Assembly: GCF_019091135.1 (NCBI RefSeq)
Contig: NZ_JAGXJW010000058.1
Span: forward strand, 1 to 48,259
Source of the DNA: Cohnella sp. GbtcB17
GTDB lineage: Bacteria; Bacillota; Bacilli; Paenibacillales; Paenibacillaceae
DNA length: 48,259 nucleotides
Reading direction: 5' to 3'
The number at the start of each line of letters is the position of its first letter. Positions within the stretch are counted from its first letter, which is position 1. The notes beneath the pieces are model-generated. The model worked only from the letters and a program-made list of their open reading frames with translations, ran no database searches and was not told the origin of the DNA. The position numbers were made by a program, and so were the translations under genes. Positions 7,670 to 15,769 of this stretch are shown piece after piece.

Positions 7670-10600
7670 ATGGCGATGAAAGCCTTTGGTCGTGTAATCT
7701 TGCTATGCGCACTCTTGCTCGAGCTGGCAGCTCCTGCGGGCGGCGTTCGTGCGGTCCATGCGACCGGCGCGGAATATGTGAAAATCAACTATGACGAGGG
7801 CTCCGTTCCGAAGAGTGTGTACATGTACGCCGGCACGACCTATACCGGCGCGGTCGGCACCTGGAACATCTCCAACACGCAGACGGATACGGATTACGTG
7901 GCGGCGGAGCAGGGACCGGGCAGGGATGCGGGCGATTACAGCCTGCACTTCGTCTCGTCCGCCAAAAACGTCCAGACGGCGCGCAACAACCTCGGCGGAA
8001 CGACCGGACTGACCGGCAAGGTGGAGCTCGATGCCTCGCTGCGCGTGAGCGGTACGAGCGCCAGGCGGGACATCCAGCTCCGCAGCCTGAACAGCGGGTC
8101 GACTTCCGCGACGACCAACGCGAATGTCGTTTCGTTTGCGGATAACGGCTCGATCAACGGCGCGGACGGCCAGCCGCTCGCCCCCTACGCGGTCGACACG
8201 TGGTACGACTTCAAGCTGCTGGTGGACAACGCGAATGGAAACGTCGATTACTTCGTGAACGGAGCGTACCTCGGTCAGCGCACGCTGCCTGCAGGCTGGT
8301 CCAACGTTCGGCACCTGTACCTGCTTCAGACGTTCAAGAGCGGGCAAGTCAACCACCTGTACGTCGACAACGTTCTGCTGAAAGATTATGTGCCGGTCTC
8401 CGGCGTATCGGTGCCGGCCCAATCGCTGGAGCTGCCCGTCGGGGATAGCGCCGCGCTTGCCGCCTCCGCGCTGCCGGCCGACGCGTCCGATGCCCGGCTC
8501 ACTTGGAGCAGCAGCGATCCTGACGTCGCAGCCGTAGCGGACGGCCGCGTAACCGGCGTCGCCGCGGGGCAGGCGGAGCTGACCGTCGTTGCCGCGGACG
8601 GCGGCTTCAAGCAGACGGTGACCGTCAACGTGAAGCCGCATATCGCGGTTCAATCCGTGAAGCTGCCGGCGACGCTGACGCTGGCCGAGACGGCGTCGCA
8701 GGTCATCGAGCCGGTATTCGCGCCGGTCGATACGACGGAAAAAGCGCTGACCTGGAGCTCCGACGCGCCTGAAGTGGCTGCGGTCGACGCTGCCGGCAAC
8801 GTGACTGCCGTATCCGCGGGAACGGCGCATGTGACGGCGACGTCCGTCTCGAATCCGTCGCTGTCCGGCACGACGGAGGTCACCGTCACCGCCGAGGTCA
8901 AGGTCGACGGCGTCGAGATTCTCCCGCATCCGGCCGAACTGATGCTGGACGATACGCTGCAGCTCGGCGCTCGGGTGCTGCCCGAGGACGCTACGAATCC
9001 GGACGTAAGCTGGTCGTCCAGCGATCAGTCGGTTCTGACTGTGGACGCCGCCGGCCTGGCGACGGCCAGGTCGGAAGGGACGGCGACGATCATTGCGGCT
9101 GCCGGCGGCAAGTCGGCGACGGCCGACATTCGGGTACGCGCGCCGGCGCTGTCGGATCCCGAGGCTTACGACAAGCTGCGGATCCGCTGGAGAGAGACGC
9201 TGACCGGCAAAAACACCCTCGATACGAGCGATCCGACTGTCAAAGGCATATTGGGGGCGAATGCCCAGGCTGCGTGGGAATACTGGTCGGGCATGGCGCT
9301 GTCGGGCAGCGGAGGCACGCTTTGGTCCGATCTCCCGGCTTCGCCGACGGACTCGACGTTTATCAACACGCACTACACCAGGCTTAAAACGATGGCTCTG
9401 GCCTACGCCACGCCGGGCACGTCGCTGTACCGGGATGCGCAGCTGGGCGACGATATCGTCGCGGCGTTGGACTGGCTCCAATCGCATCTGTACACGCCGA
9501 CCTCCGCGCAGTACGGCAACTGGTGGAACTGGCAGATCGGCGTTCCGAACCGGCTGACGGACATTCTGATTCTCATGTACGACGAGCTGACCCCGACGCA
9601 GATCAAGGCAGCAGCGGCGAGCATCGATCGTCATATCGGAGATATCGCGTCCCCTTCGTTCACGCAGACGGGCGCCAACCGATCGGACATCATGCTGATC
9701 GAAGTGCGGCTCGGCCTGCTTGAGCACAATTACAAGCGCCTTATGCAGGCGCGGGACGGCATGACGCCGCTTTTTGAATACGTGACATCCGGCGACGGCT
9801 TCTACGAAGACGGCTCCTACGTGCAGCACACCACGATCGCCTATACCGGCAGCTACGGCGAGGTGCTGATCCAGGGACTGGGCAACTTGATGCTGCTGCT
9901 TAACGGCAGTGACTGGCAGCCCGTGGCGCCCGAAGCCGGCCGCATCTACGAGTGGATCGACAAGGGCTTCGCGCCGATCCTGTACAAAGGGCAAGCGATC
10001 GATATGACGCGGGGCAGAGCGATCGTGCGTCCGGCCGGCGACGCCTACTATTCGGCGCGCAATATTTTGACCGGGATCGCCCGCATCGCGCAGACGGCTC
10101 CGGCCTCGCAGGCCGAAGCGCTCAAGGCGCTGGTCAAAGGCGAGTTCGCCTACCAGCTGCAGCGGGGCGTGTCGTACTATCGGCTGCCGCTGGATTTGGC
10201 CGACACCGTCAAGGACTGGATGAACGACGCATCGATCCCTGTGGCAGAGGAGCTGCCGGCCCACTATGAGCTGAACGGGATGGCGAGAAGCATTCACCAA
10301 GGGGCGGACTATTTGTTCGGCGTCAGCAAAAGCTCCAAGCGAATCGCCACCTACGAGCTGACGAACGGGGAAAATCCGAAGGGCTGGTACACCGGCGACG
10401 GCATGACGTATTTGTACAACAGCGACCTGTCCCAATACGCGGACAGCTTCTGGGCGACCGTCGATTGGAAGCGCCTGCCTGGGACGACGGTCGCGGTTCG
10501 CGACAGACGGACCGCCGACTATCAGAACGGGGACGGCGAGACGACGCCCGCCAATTCGTGGGCCGGCGGCGCGACGCTGGGCAGCTACGGCGTCACCGGC

Positions 10601-12289
10601 ATGAATCTGATGCAGACGGGCACTTCGCTGAACGCGTACAAGTCCTGGTTCGCCTTCGACGACGAGATTGCGGCGCTTGGAGCGGGCATCTCCAGCGCGG
10701 ATTCGCTGCCTGTGGAGACAATCGTCGAGCAGCGCAAGCTGAAAAGCGACAACAGCAACGCATTTTCCGTCGACGGTGAGGCATTGGACGGCACCTTCGC
10801 CGATCGCGTTATCGAAGACGCCCGTTGGGCGCATCTGGACGGCAATGTGGAAGTAGGCTCCGACATCGGCTACGTGTTCCCGGGGAACGAGCCGCTGATC
10901 GTGTCGCGTCAGCTGCAGGAGGGGCGCTGGTCGGACATTACGCTGGCCAATCCGCCATCCGCGACCGTGCCGACCGAGCTGCTGTCCGATTACTATATGA
11001 CGATGCGGGTGCCGCACGGCACGAATCCGGCCGGCGAAGCCTATGAGTATGTGGTACTGCCCGGCGCATCCGAAGAGCGGACGGCGGCGTATGCCGATAC
11101 GCCGGATGTGAGCGTCATTGCCAACAACGCGTCCGTGCAGGCCGTACAGGAAAACAAGTTGAATGTGACAGGCTTCAACTTTTGGCGGGACGAGGCCGCG
11201 ACGGCCGGGGAGTTGACGGCGGACCGCAAGGCATCGGTTATGCTCCGGGTGGACGAATCCGTGGGAACGGCGGAATTGGCCGTGGCAGATCCGACGCTTG
11301 AAAATACGGGCTTCATTCAACTCGAGCTGGACCGCAGCGCGGCCGGGCTGATCGCCAAGGATGACCGGATCGAGGTGCTGCAGCTGTCTCCGACCGTGAA
11401 GCTGAAGGCGAACGTGAAGGATACGCTCGGCAGATCGCTCACGATCTCGCTGCGGTTGGAGGGCGCGGACTCCGGAGAGCCGATACCGACACCGACGCCG
11501 TCCGAAGAGCCGACACCAACACCGACACTGACGCCGACGCCGACGCCGTCCGGGGAGCCGACATCGCCACCTGCGACGTCGGAATCGCCAACGCCGACAC
11601 CGTCGGCGGAACCGACCCCTGCGCCGGGCGATCCGCTTTTCCGATCCGGCGCCAAGATCAGCGACGCCATCAAGGCCCGGATTGTCGATATCCCTGGAAA
11701 CCCGCCTGCGGCGACGCCGACGGACGTAACGGGACATTGGGCTGAAAAGACGATCCATACGTTGATGAAGCTCCAGGTCGTTCAAGGCTACGCGGACGGC
11801 AGCGCGAAGCCCGACCAAGCCGTCACCCGCGCCGAGTTCCTGTCGATGCTGTCGCGCGTCATCGACATCGGCGTGGATGCGGCTCAAGGCGTCGAACTGC
11901 ACGACGTCGGCGGGCACTGGGCGCAAGCGGCCATAACGAAGTTCGCTGCAGACGGAATCATCGGAGGCTACGGCGACGGCACGTTCCGGCCGGATCGGCC
12001 GATATCGCGCGAGGAGATCGTTGCCGTTCTCTCGCGGATCGTCGACCTGAAGGCTGCGGCGCAAGGCGGCGGAGCCGAAGATAGCACTTCGGCGAAAGCG
12101 TTCGCGGACGTCGGACGCTCGTACGCCGCAGCCGCCATAGGCGATGCCGCCAAAGCCGGTATCGTCGGCGGCAGAGGCGGCGGCAGGTTCGAGCCGTCCG
12201 CAAGCGCCACGCGGGCCGAGGCGTTCACGGTCATTCTCCGCCTCCTGCGTCTGAATCCCGAGCTGCAAAAGCTGTTGGTGACGCTGTAA
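7670..12289 (+). CDS. SLH-anchored polysaccharide lyase family 8 (hyaluronate/chondroitin/xanthan lyase type)
   Basis: 1,539 residues. Order: signal peptide (~1-32), a LamG-like beta region (~35-240), three BIG2-type Ig-like domains (~243-491), the PL8 catalytic region (~495-1268), a Pro/Thr/Ser/Glu linker (~1270-1323), and three SLH domains (~1351-1539) for cell-wall attachment. PL8 hallmarks are NWWNWQIGVPNRL, TGANRSD (Asn670), the helix-loop with His720 and Tyr729 (QHTTIAYTGSYGE), and DMTRGRAIVR (Arg781-Arg787). The Asn/His/Tyr/Arg set and its spacing match PL8 enzymes, which cleave uronic-acid polysaccharides by beta-elimination. The substrate (hyaluronan, chondroitin or xanthan) cannot be told from sequence alone. 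Linkage to the YesMN pair and sugar importer indicates extracellular depolymerisation followed by uptake. The RBS GGGAGGG is at 7659-7665; ATG 7676 is an alternative start. Confidence 0.94.
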   Translation: MAMKAFGRVILLCALLLELAAPAGGVRAVHATGAEYVKINYDEGSVPKSVYMYAGTTYTGAVGTWNISNTQTDTDYVAAEQGPGRDAGDYSLHFVSSAKNVQTARNNLGGTTGLTGKVELDASLRVSGTSARRDIQLRSLNSGSTSATTNANVVSFADNGSINGADGQPLAPYAVDTWYDFKLLVDNANGNVDYFVNGAYLGQRTLPAGWSNVRHLYLLQTFKSGQVNHLYVDNVLLKDYVPVSGVSVPAQSLELPVGDSAALAASALPADASDARLTWSSSDPDVAAVADGRVTGVAAGQAELTVVAADGGFKQTVTVNVKPHIAVQSVKLPATLTLAETASQVIEPVFAPVDTTEKALTWSSDAPEVAAVDAAGNVTAVSAGTAHVTATSVSNPSLSGTTEVTVTAEVKVDGVEILPHPAELMLDDTLQLGARVLPEDATNPDVSWSSSDQSVLTVDAAGLATARSEGTATIIAAAGGKSATADIRVRAPALSDPEAYDKLRIRWRETLTGKNTLDTSDPTVKGILGANAQAAWEYWSGMALSGSGGTLWSDLPASPTDSTFINTHYTRLKTMALAYATPGTSLYRDAQLGDDIVAALDWLQSHLYTPTSAQYGNWWNWQIGVPNRLTDILILMYDELTPTQIKAAAASIDRHIGDIASPSFTQTGANRSDIMLIEVRLGLLEHNYKRLMQARDGMTPLFEYVTSGDGFYEDGSYVQHTTIAYTGSYGEVLIQGLGNLMLLLNGSDWQPVAPEAGRIYEWIDKGFAPILYKGQAIDMTRGRAIVRPAGDAYYSARNILTGIARIAQTAPASQAEALKALVKGEFAYQLQRGVSYYRLPLDLADTVKDWMNDASIPVAEELPAHYELNGMARSIHQGADYLFGVSKSSKRIATYELTNGENPKGWYTGDGMTYLYNSDLSQYADSFWATVDWKRLPGTTVAVRDRRTADYQNGDGETTPANSWAGGATLGSYGVTGMNLMQTGTSLNAYKSWFAFDDEIAALGAGISSADSLPVETIVEQRKLKSDNSNAFSVDGEALDGTFADRVIEDARWAHLDGNVEVGSDIGYVFPGNEPLIVSRQLQEGRWSDITLANPPSATVPTELLSDYYMTMRVPHGTNPAGEAYEYVVLPGASEERTAAYADTPDVSVIANNASVQAVQENKLNVTGFNFWRDEAATAGELTADRKASVMLRVDESVGTAELAVADPTLENTGFIQLELDRSAAGLIAKDDRIEVLQLSPTVKLKANVKDTLGRSLTISLRLEGADSGEPIPTPTPSEEPTPTPTLTPTPTPSGEPTSPPATSESPTPTPSAEPTPAPGDPLFRSGAKISDAIKARIVDIPGNPPAATPTDVTGHWAEKTIHTLMKLQVVQGYADGSAKPDQAVTRAEFLSMLSRVIDIGVDAAQGVELHDVGGHWAQAAITKFAADGIIGGYGDGTFRPDRPISREEIVAVLSRIVDLKAAAQGGGAEDSTSAKAFADVGRSYAAAAIGDAAKAGIVGGRGGGRFEPSASATRAEAFTVILRLLRLNPELQKLLVTL

Positions 12290-12331
12290 TCGCAGATGAA
12301 CCGGCATGTCTGAAGACAGGTTGGCGAAAGA

Positions 12332-12371
12332 GCGGACGTTCTTCCTGACGGGGAGGAACGTCCGCTTCTTT
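12332..12371 (+). terminator. Rho-independent terminator after the lyase gene
   Basis: GCGGACGTTC (12332-12341) pairs with GAACGTCCGC (12356-12365), followed by TTCTTT. It ends the YesMN-transporter-lyase unit. Confidence 0.85.
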
Positions 12372-12429
12372 CATATTCGTCGCTCGCTGCCGATAAAGAG
12401 AACAGATCGGGACAGAGGAGACATGGAAG

Positions 12430-13596
12430 ATGAAAAAAGGCTGGTTGTGGTTCATGATGGCGTTCATCGCGCTCGCGGCAGCTTTGCCGCCTGCGGGGCC
12501 GGACTTCCGGGCGAGCGCGACGCCAATCGCGCCGGCCAAAGGCTTGATTTACGCGGACGCTCAAGGAAGATCTTATGTTACGCTCCGTTCGCTGGACGGA
12601 TTCGCGGACGGCCGGCTGACGACGGAAGAGGGAGGACGCACCGTCATTTTGACGGTTGGCGGAAACGCGCTCTCTTTGTCGTCCGGCCTCGCGGCCGCGA
12701 CCCTGAACGGCGCTTCTCTGACGCTAAAGGCAGCACCGTTTAACAAAGGAGGCAGCCTGTACGTTCCGCTGTCTGCGTTAACCTCGGCGTTCGGATGGAC
12801 GGTTCGCTGGGAGCGCGATCCGGATGCGGCGCAGCTCGTCGCGCAGGACGGCGCTTCGCTGCGGCTGCCGGTCGCAAGAGGGAAGCATCCGGCGGATATG
12901 AAGCCGATCGAGCAAGCGGCGAAGCGCTTCAAGATCGGGGGCAAAAGCTTCGCGGCGCAGGTGGTCACCGTCTCGCTGCTGCATCCGGACGTACGCCTGG
13001 ATACCGTGCTCGCCGGAGACCGGATCGGCAAGGTCGAGGAGCTGGGCAGCATGGCGAAACGAACGAAAGCGAAAGTCGCGATCAACGGCACTTTTTTCGA
13101 CGCCTATACGGATAGCGACTACAAAGCGCCGTATGGCTATATCGCGGGGAGCGGCAAGCTGAAGAAGAACAGCTCGGGAGACAAGCGGGCGACCTTCCTG
13201 TACGACGCCGATCAACTGGCGGAGATCGTCCCCGGTCTCTCGTTCATGGACCGCTTCAACCAAGGTGCCGTCGAAGGCGCCGTGCAAGTAGGACCGCGGC
13301 TCGTCGCGAACGGCAAAGTCGCGCTCGATATCGTCGGCGAAGGCTTCAAGGATCCGAAAATATTGACGAACGGCGGGGCGCGCAGCGCGCTCGGCATCAC
13401 GCGCGATCATCGGCTGATCCTGCTCACGACGAGCGGCGCGACGATTCCCCAGCTGGCGGAGATCATGAAGCAGGCCGGCGCCTGGCAGGCGATGAACCTC
13501 GACGGCGGCGCTTCGAGCGGACTTTGGATGAACGGGAAATACTTGACGAAGCCGGGGCGATTGCTGAGCAACGCGCTTGTGGTGCGAGTCGGCTGA
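12430..13596 (+). CDS. exported phosphodiester glycosidase family (NAGPA-like) protein with copper-amine-oxidase-type N-domain
   Basis: 388 residues. A signal peptide (~1-30) is followed by a small domain (~35-140) of the kind called the copper amine oxidase N-terminal domain (YVTLRSL...LYVPLSALTSAFGW), a common Paenibacillaceae wall-associated module. The rest (~155-388) is a phosphodiester glycosidase/NAGPA domain, with AINGTFFDAY near its start and the signature MNLDGGASSGLWMNG near its end. The mammalian relative is the uncovering enzyme that removes GlcNAc from GlcNAc-1-phospho-6-mannose. Bacterial members are largely uncharacterised and may act on teichoic-acid or phosphoglycan diesters. 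It lies between two terminators (12332 and 13610), so it is probably transcribed alone. RBS GAGGAG at 12415-12420. Confidence 0.9.
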   Translation: MKKGWLWFMMAFIALAAALPPAGPDFRASATPIAPAKGLIYADAQGRSYVTLRSLDGFADGRLTTEEGGRTVILTVGGNALSLSSGLAAATLNGASLTLKAAPFNKGGSLYVPLSALTSAFGWTVRWERDPDAAQLVAQDGASLRLPVARGKHPADMKPIEQAAKRFKIGGKSFAAQVVTVSLLHPDVRLDTVLAGDRIGKVEELGSMAKRTKAKVAINGTFFDAYTDSDYKAPYGYIAGSGKLKKNSSGDKRATFLYDADQLAEIVPGLSFMDRFNQGAVEGAVQVGPRLVANGKVALDIVGEGFKDPKILTNGGARSALGITRDHRLILLTTSGATIPQLAEIMKQAGAWQAMNLDGGASSGLWMNGKYLTKPGRLLSNALVVRVG

Positions 13597-13609
13597 ACGC
13601 CAAAAAAAG

Positions 13610-13648
13610 CAGGCATGATCTTCCGTCAGGGGAGGTCATGCCTGTTTT
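13610..13648. terminator. bidirectional terminator between convergent genes
   Basis: CAGGCATGA (13610-13618) pairs with TCATGCCTG (13636-13644), with TTTT on the right and a run of seven A on the left. It serves the plus-strand gene ending at 13596 and the minus-strand operon ending at 13658. Confidence 0.85.
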
Positions 13649-13657
13649 GCTAGGGGG

Positions 13658-14230
13658 TTAAGCCGCCGCCTTCGCTCTAGCCTTAGAGGCACCCGCCGGG
13701 CTCGGCGCTGCGATGCGAAAAACGGTGAGCGCGACGATCAGGCCCGCGGTCGCGATATAGGTCCATTTCATCCAGGGCTTGCCGGAGTCGGTGCCGAGGA
13801 ACACGCCGTGGACGAGGCCCATGAAGAAGCCCGGGAACGCGAGAAAGTGGATGGCGCGCCAGGTTTTTTTGCCGAGCCGCTTCATCATGTCCGACGAAGC
13901 GATCAGGATGAGCGCGATATAGAAGCTGAGCGTGCCGAGTCCCGTCAAGTAAGGATGCGTGCGGGCGGCAAAAGGGATGAGCAACTCCATCGGGCTGTAG
14001 CCGACGTACTTGTCGAACAGCAGCACCGCTCCGTGCAAGGCGCCGAACAAGAAGCCGAACCAGCCGGCGGACTGGTGGAGGAAGAGCACGCCGGCGCGGG
14101 TTTTCAGCCCGAACCGCTTGAGACTCGTCAAAATGCCGGCGCCCGTCGACAAGAACAGCAGCAAGTAACACGTGATGCCGGCCGCGCGGGTCGTCGCCCA
14201 CACGGTCAGCCAATCAGCCAATCCGTTCAT
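13658..14230 (-). CDS. ferric-reductase-like haem-binding membrane protein
   Basis: 190 residues with about six membrane helices and the layout of the ferric_reduct/MsrQ/NOX b-type haem domain. Conserved His residues lie in helices (FLHQSAGWFGFLFGALHG; RAIHFLAFPGFFMGLVHG), spaced as expected for two pairs of haem ligands. Such proteins carry electrons across the membrane. It is the last gene of a minus-strand operon with ApbE, and the coding regions overlap by 17 bp. ATG 14230 is chosen because GAGGAG lies 10 bp upstream; an in-frame GTG at 14239 sits too close to that RBS. The co-occurrence with a flavin transferase suggests a transmembrane electron-transfer chain to a flavinylated extracytoplasmic acceptor, though no obvious FMN-bearing partner is encoded here. 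Confidence 0.88.
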   Translation of the reverse strand: MNGLADWLTVWATTRAAGITCYLLLFLSTGAGILTSLKRFGLKTRAGVLFLHQSAGWFGFLFGALHGAVLLFDKYVGYSPMELLIPFAARTHPYLTGLGTLSFYIALILIASSDMMKRLGKKTWRAIHFLAFPGFFMGLVHGVFLGTDSGKPWMKWTYIATAGLIVALTVFRIAAPSPAGASKARAKAAA

Positions 14231-15248
14231 CGCTCGCACGCTCCTCTACTACATGCATATCAAGATCGCCGCCATAGACGATCGAGCCGTCGTACCGAAC
14301 GCCGATCATCGCGCAGCGGGGATTCGTCTGCTCAAGCCAGGCCGGGCCTTGGTCGGCGCCCAGCAGCAGCGCGCATTTGGCGTATACTTCGGCCATGACC
14401 CCGTCCGGCGCGATCACGGTCGCCTGCGCCAGATCGGTGCGCGCCGAATCGCCCGTGCGCGGATCGACGATATGATGGCGCACGCTGCCGCCAGGGTCCA
14501 GCCAGCGCCGCTTGACCGCGCTGCTGGTCGCGATGCCGGCGCCTCTGCGCAGCGCGAGGCTCGCCGCGTCCCGCTCCGGACGCCAGGGATCCGCGATCCC
14601 GATCCGCCAGCCGTCCGGCGGGCAGCCCCAGAGGACCAGGTCGCCTCCCGCGCCAATCGCGCCTGTCCGCACGCCGTCCTGCCGGGCCAGCTTCGCCAGG
14701 TGGCGGGCCGTCCAGCCCTTGGCGATGCCGCCGAGATCGACGGCGACGTCCGCTTGAAGCCGGATCGCGCGGCTGACCGGGTCAAGCTCGGCGGCAGAGG
14801 AGCGGTCGCGTATATCCGTCATCCCAACCCCGTCCCCATCCCCGTGCGCATTGTCTTCCGCTGCCGTATCGGCAGCGCTGCTCGCGAAGCCGCCTGTTCT
14901 ATCGGCAGCGCTGCCCGAGCTGCCGTCCGTTTCATCGGCACGGCTCAGCCGCTCGAAGCTTTGGCCGTACCCGAGCCGCTCCATCGTCTTGCCCAAGTAG
15001 GGGCTGAACAGTCCGCCGGTCTCGCGATGGTAGCGATCCGCTTCGGCGAGCACCTGGTAGAGCAGCGGCGTCGCCAAAAACGAGCCGCCCGCCGCGCAGT
15101 TCAGCTTCGACAGCTCGCTGTCCGGCAGGAAACGGCTCAGCTGCGCTTCGGCGAACGCGAACCAGCTTCTCGCTTGCGCGCGCCAGCGGACAGGCAAGCC
15201 CTGGGTGGCTATCGTCGTATTCATCGCCTCGAAGCTATCGTTTTCCAT
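14214..15248 (-). CDS. apbE: FAD:protein FMN transferase (ApbE family)
   Basis: 344 residues. ApbE enzymes transfer FMN from FAD to Ser/Thr of target redox proteins. Visible family motifs are LSKLN near the start, VDLGGIAKGW, GGDLVLWG, the substrate-loop segment GIATSSAVKRRW, and HHIVDPRTGDSAR followed by a Mg-site-like ATVIAPDGVMAE. An unusual Ser/Ala/Asp/Gly-rich insertion of about 50 residues (roughly 130-180) separates the N-terminal part from the core. No lipoprotein or Sec signal is visible, unlike many secreted ApbE proteins. The start at ATG 15248 is fixed by AAGGAGG eight bases upstream; the open frame extends further but is Arg-rich and implausible. Middle gene of a three-gene operon. 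Confidence 0.92.
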   Translation of the reverse strand: MENDSFEAMNTTIATQGLPVRWRAQARSWFAFAEAQLSRFLPDSELSKLNCAAGGSFLATPLLYQVLAEADRYHRETGGLFSPYLGKTMERLGYGQSFERLSRADETDGSSGSAADRTGGFASSAADTAAEDNAHGDGDGVGMTDIRDRSSAAELDPVSRAIRLQADVAVDLGGIAKGWTARHLAKLARQDGVRTGAIGAGGDLVLWGCPPDGWRIGIADPWRPERDAASLALRRGAGIATSSAVKRRWLDPGGSVRHHIVDPRTGDSARTDLAQATVIAPDGVMAEVYAKCALLLGADQGPAWLEQTNPRCAMIGVRYDGSIVYGGDLDMHVVEERASDERIG

Positions 15249-15280
15249 TTTCGCCGCCTCCTTGCGTTTAACGATGCGCG

Positions 15281-15592
15281 TCAAGATGCGTGGGTCCGCA
15301 TGCTGCCTTGGCCTCCCGACGGAATCTGACTCTCGGTGCCGCCGTCGTCCGATCCCATGCCGCCGAAGCCGCCTCCGCCGCGGCGTCCGAAGCCGCCCGT
15401 ACGGTCTTCGTCCGTCTGGCTTTGCCACTGGTCGGTGATCGGATCGTCGCCTTGCGCGATAGAGCTGCCCGACTGATCGATCGTCGGGGTCGACTTCGTC
15501 TCCCCGTTAGCCGATATCAATCCGACGAAGCCTGTAAATACGGCGACGCCCGACAGTCCGACGATCCATTTGATCCACTTTTGCTGGGCCAT
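15281..15592 (-). CDS. small membrane-anchored Gly-rich protein, first gene of the apbE operon
   Basis: 103 residues. There is one N-terminal membrane segment (KWIVGLSGVAVFTGFVGLI), then a hydrophilic region rich in Asp, Gln and Ser, then a Gly-rich segment (FGRRGGGGFGGMG). The RBS AAAGGAGGG lies 6 bp before ATG 15592. No enzymatic motif or recognisable FMN-attachment sequence (D-x-x-S/T-G-A-S/T) was found, although DQSGSSIA is loosely similar. Its position before apbE (32-bp gap) suggests a role as membrane partner or electron-transfer accessory. I do not recognise the family. Confidence 0.75.
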   Translation of the reverse strand: MAQQKWIKWIVGLSGVAVFTGFVGLISANGETKSTPTIDQSGSSIAQGDDPITDQWQSQTDEDRTGGFGRRGGGGFGGMGSDDGGTESQIPSGGQGSMRTHAS

Positions 15593-15645
15593 AAGCGCCC
15601 TCCTTTTTTATAAAAAACATGCAGGCTTGACCGTTGATAAAACCC

Positions 15646-15706
15646 ATTATGCGCCGGCAACCTTAAACGCCATTTAAACGAGACTGAATGTTGGCTGAAT
15701 ATGCAT
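15646..15706 (-). promoter_or_regulatory. promoter region with four 11-bp-phased half-sites
   Basis: Direct repeats TTAAACG (15663, 15674) and TGAAT (15685, 15696) start at exact 11-bp steps, as in OmpR/PhoB-family response-regulator sites. On the minus strand the array ends next to a candidate -10 CATAAT (complement of 15646-15651), placing the first half-sites over the -35 region. This looks like an activator-dependent promoter for the 15592-13658 operon. No regulator gene is in this window. Confidence 0.5.
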
Positions 15707-15708
15707 GG

Positions 15709-15737
15709 TTCGCAACGCGCGAGGCTTCCATTACAAT
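15709..15737 (+). promoter_or_regulatory. candidate promoter for the NTase/ATP-grasp gene
   Basis: TTCGCA (15709-15714), 17 bp, TACAAT (15732-15737). It lies 32 bp before ATG 15770, which would give a short leader. Confidence 0.4.
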
Positions 15738-15769
15738 AGAAGAATCACGAGGGAACGGGTGAAACGGAA

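Noticed and set aside
7703..12307. A 1,534-codon open frame on the minus strand opposite the lyase gene
   Set aside because: It is Arg-rich, has no domain match, and is the expected shadow of a GC-rich gene; the plus-strand frame carries all PL8 and SLH motifs.
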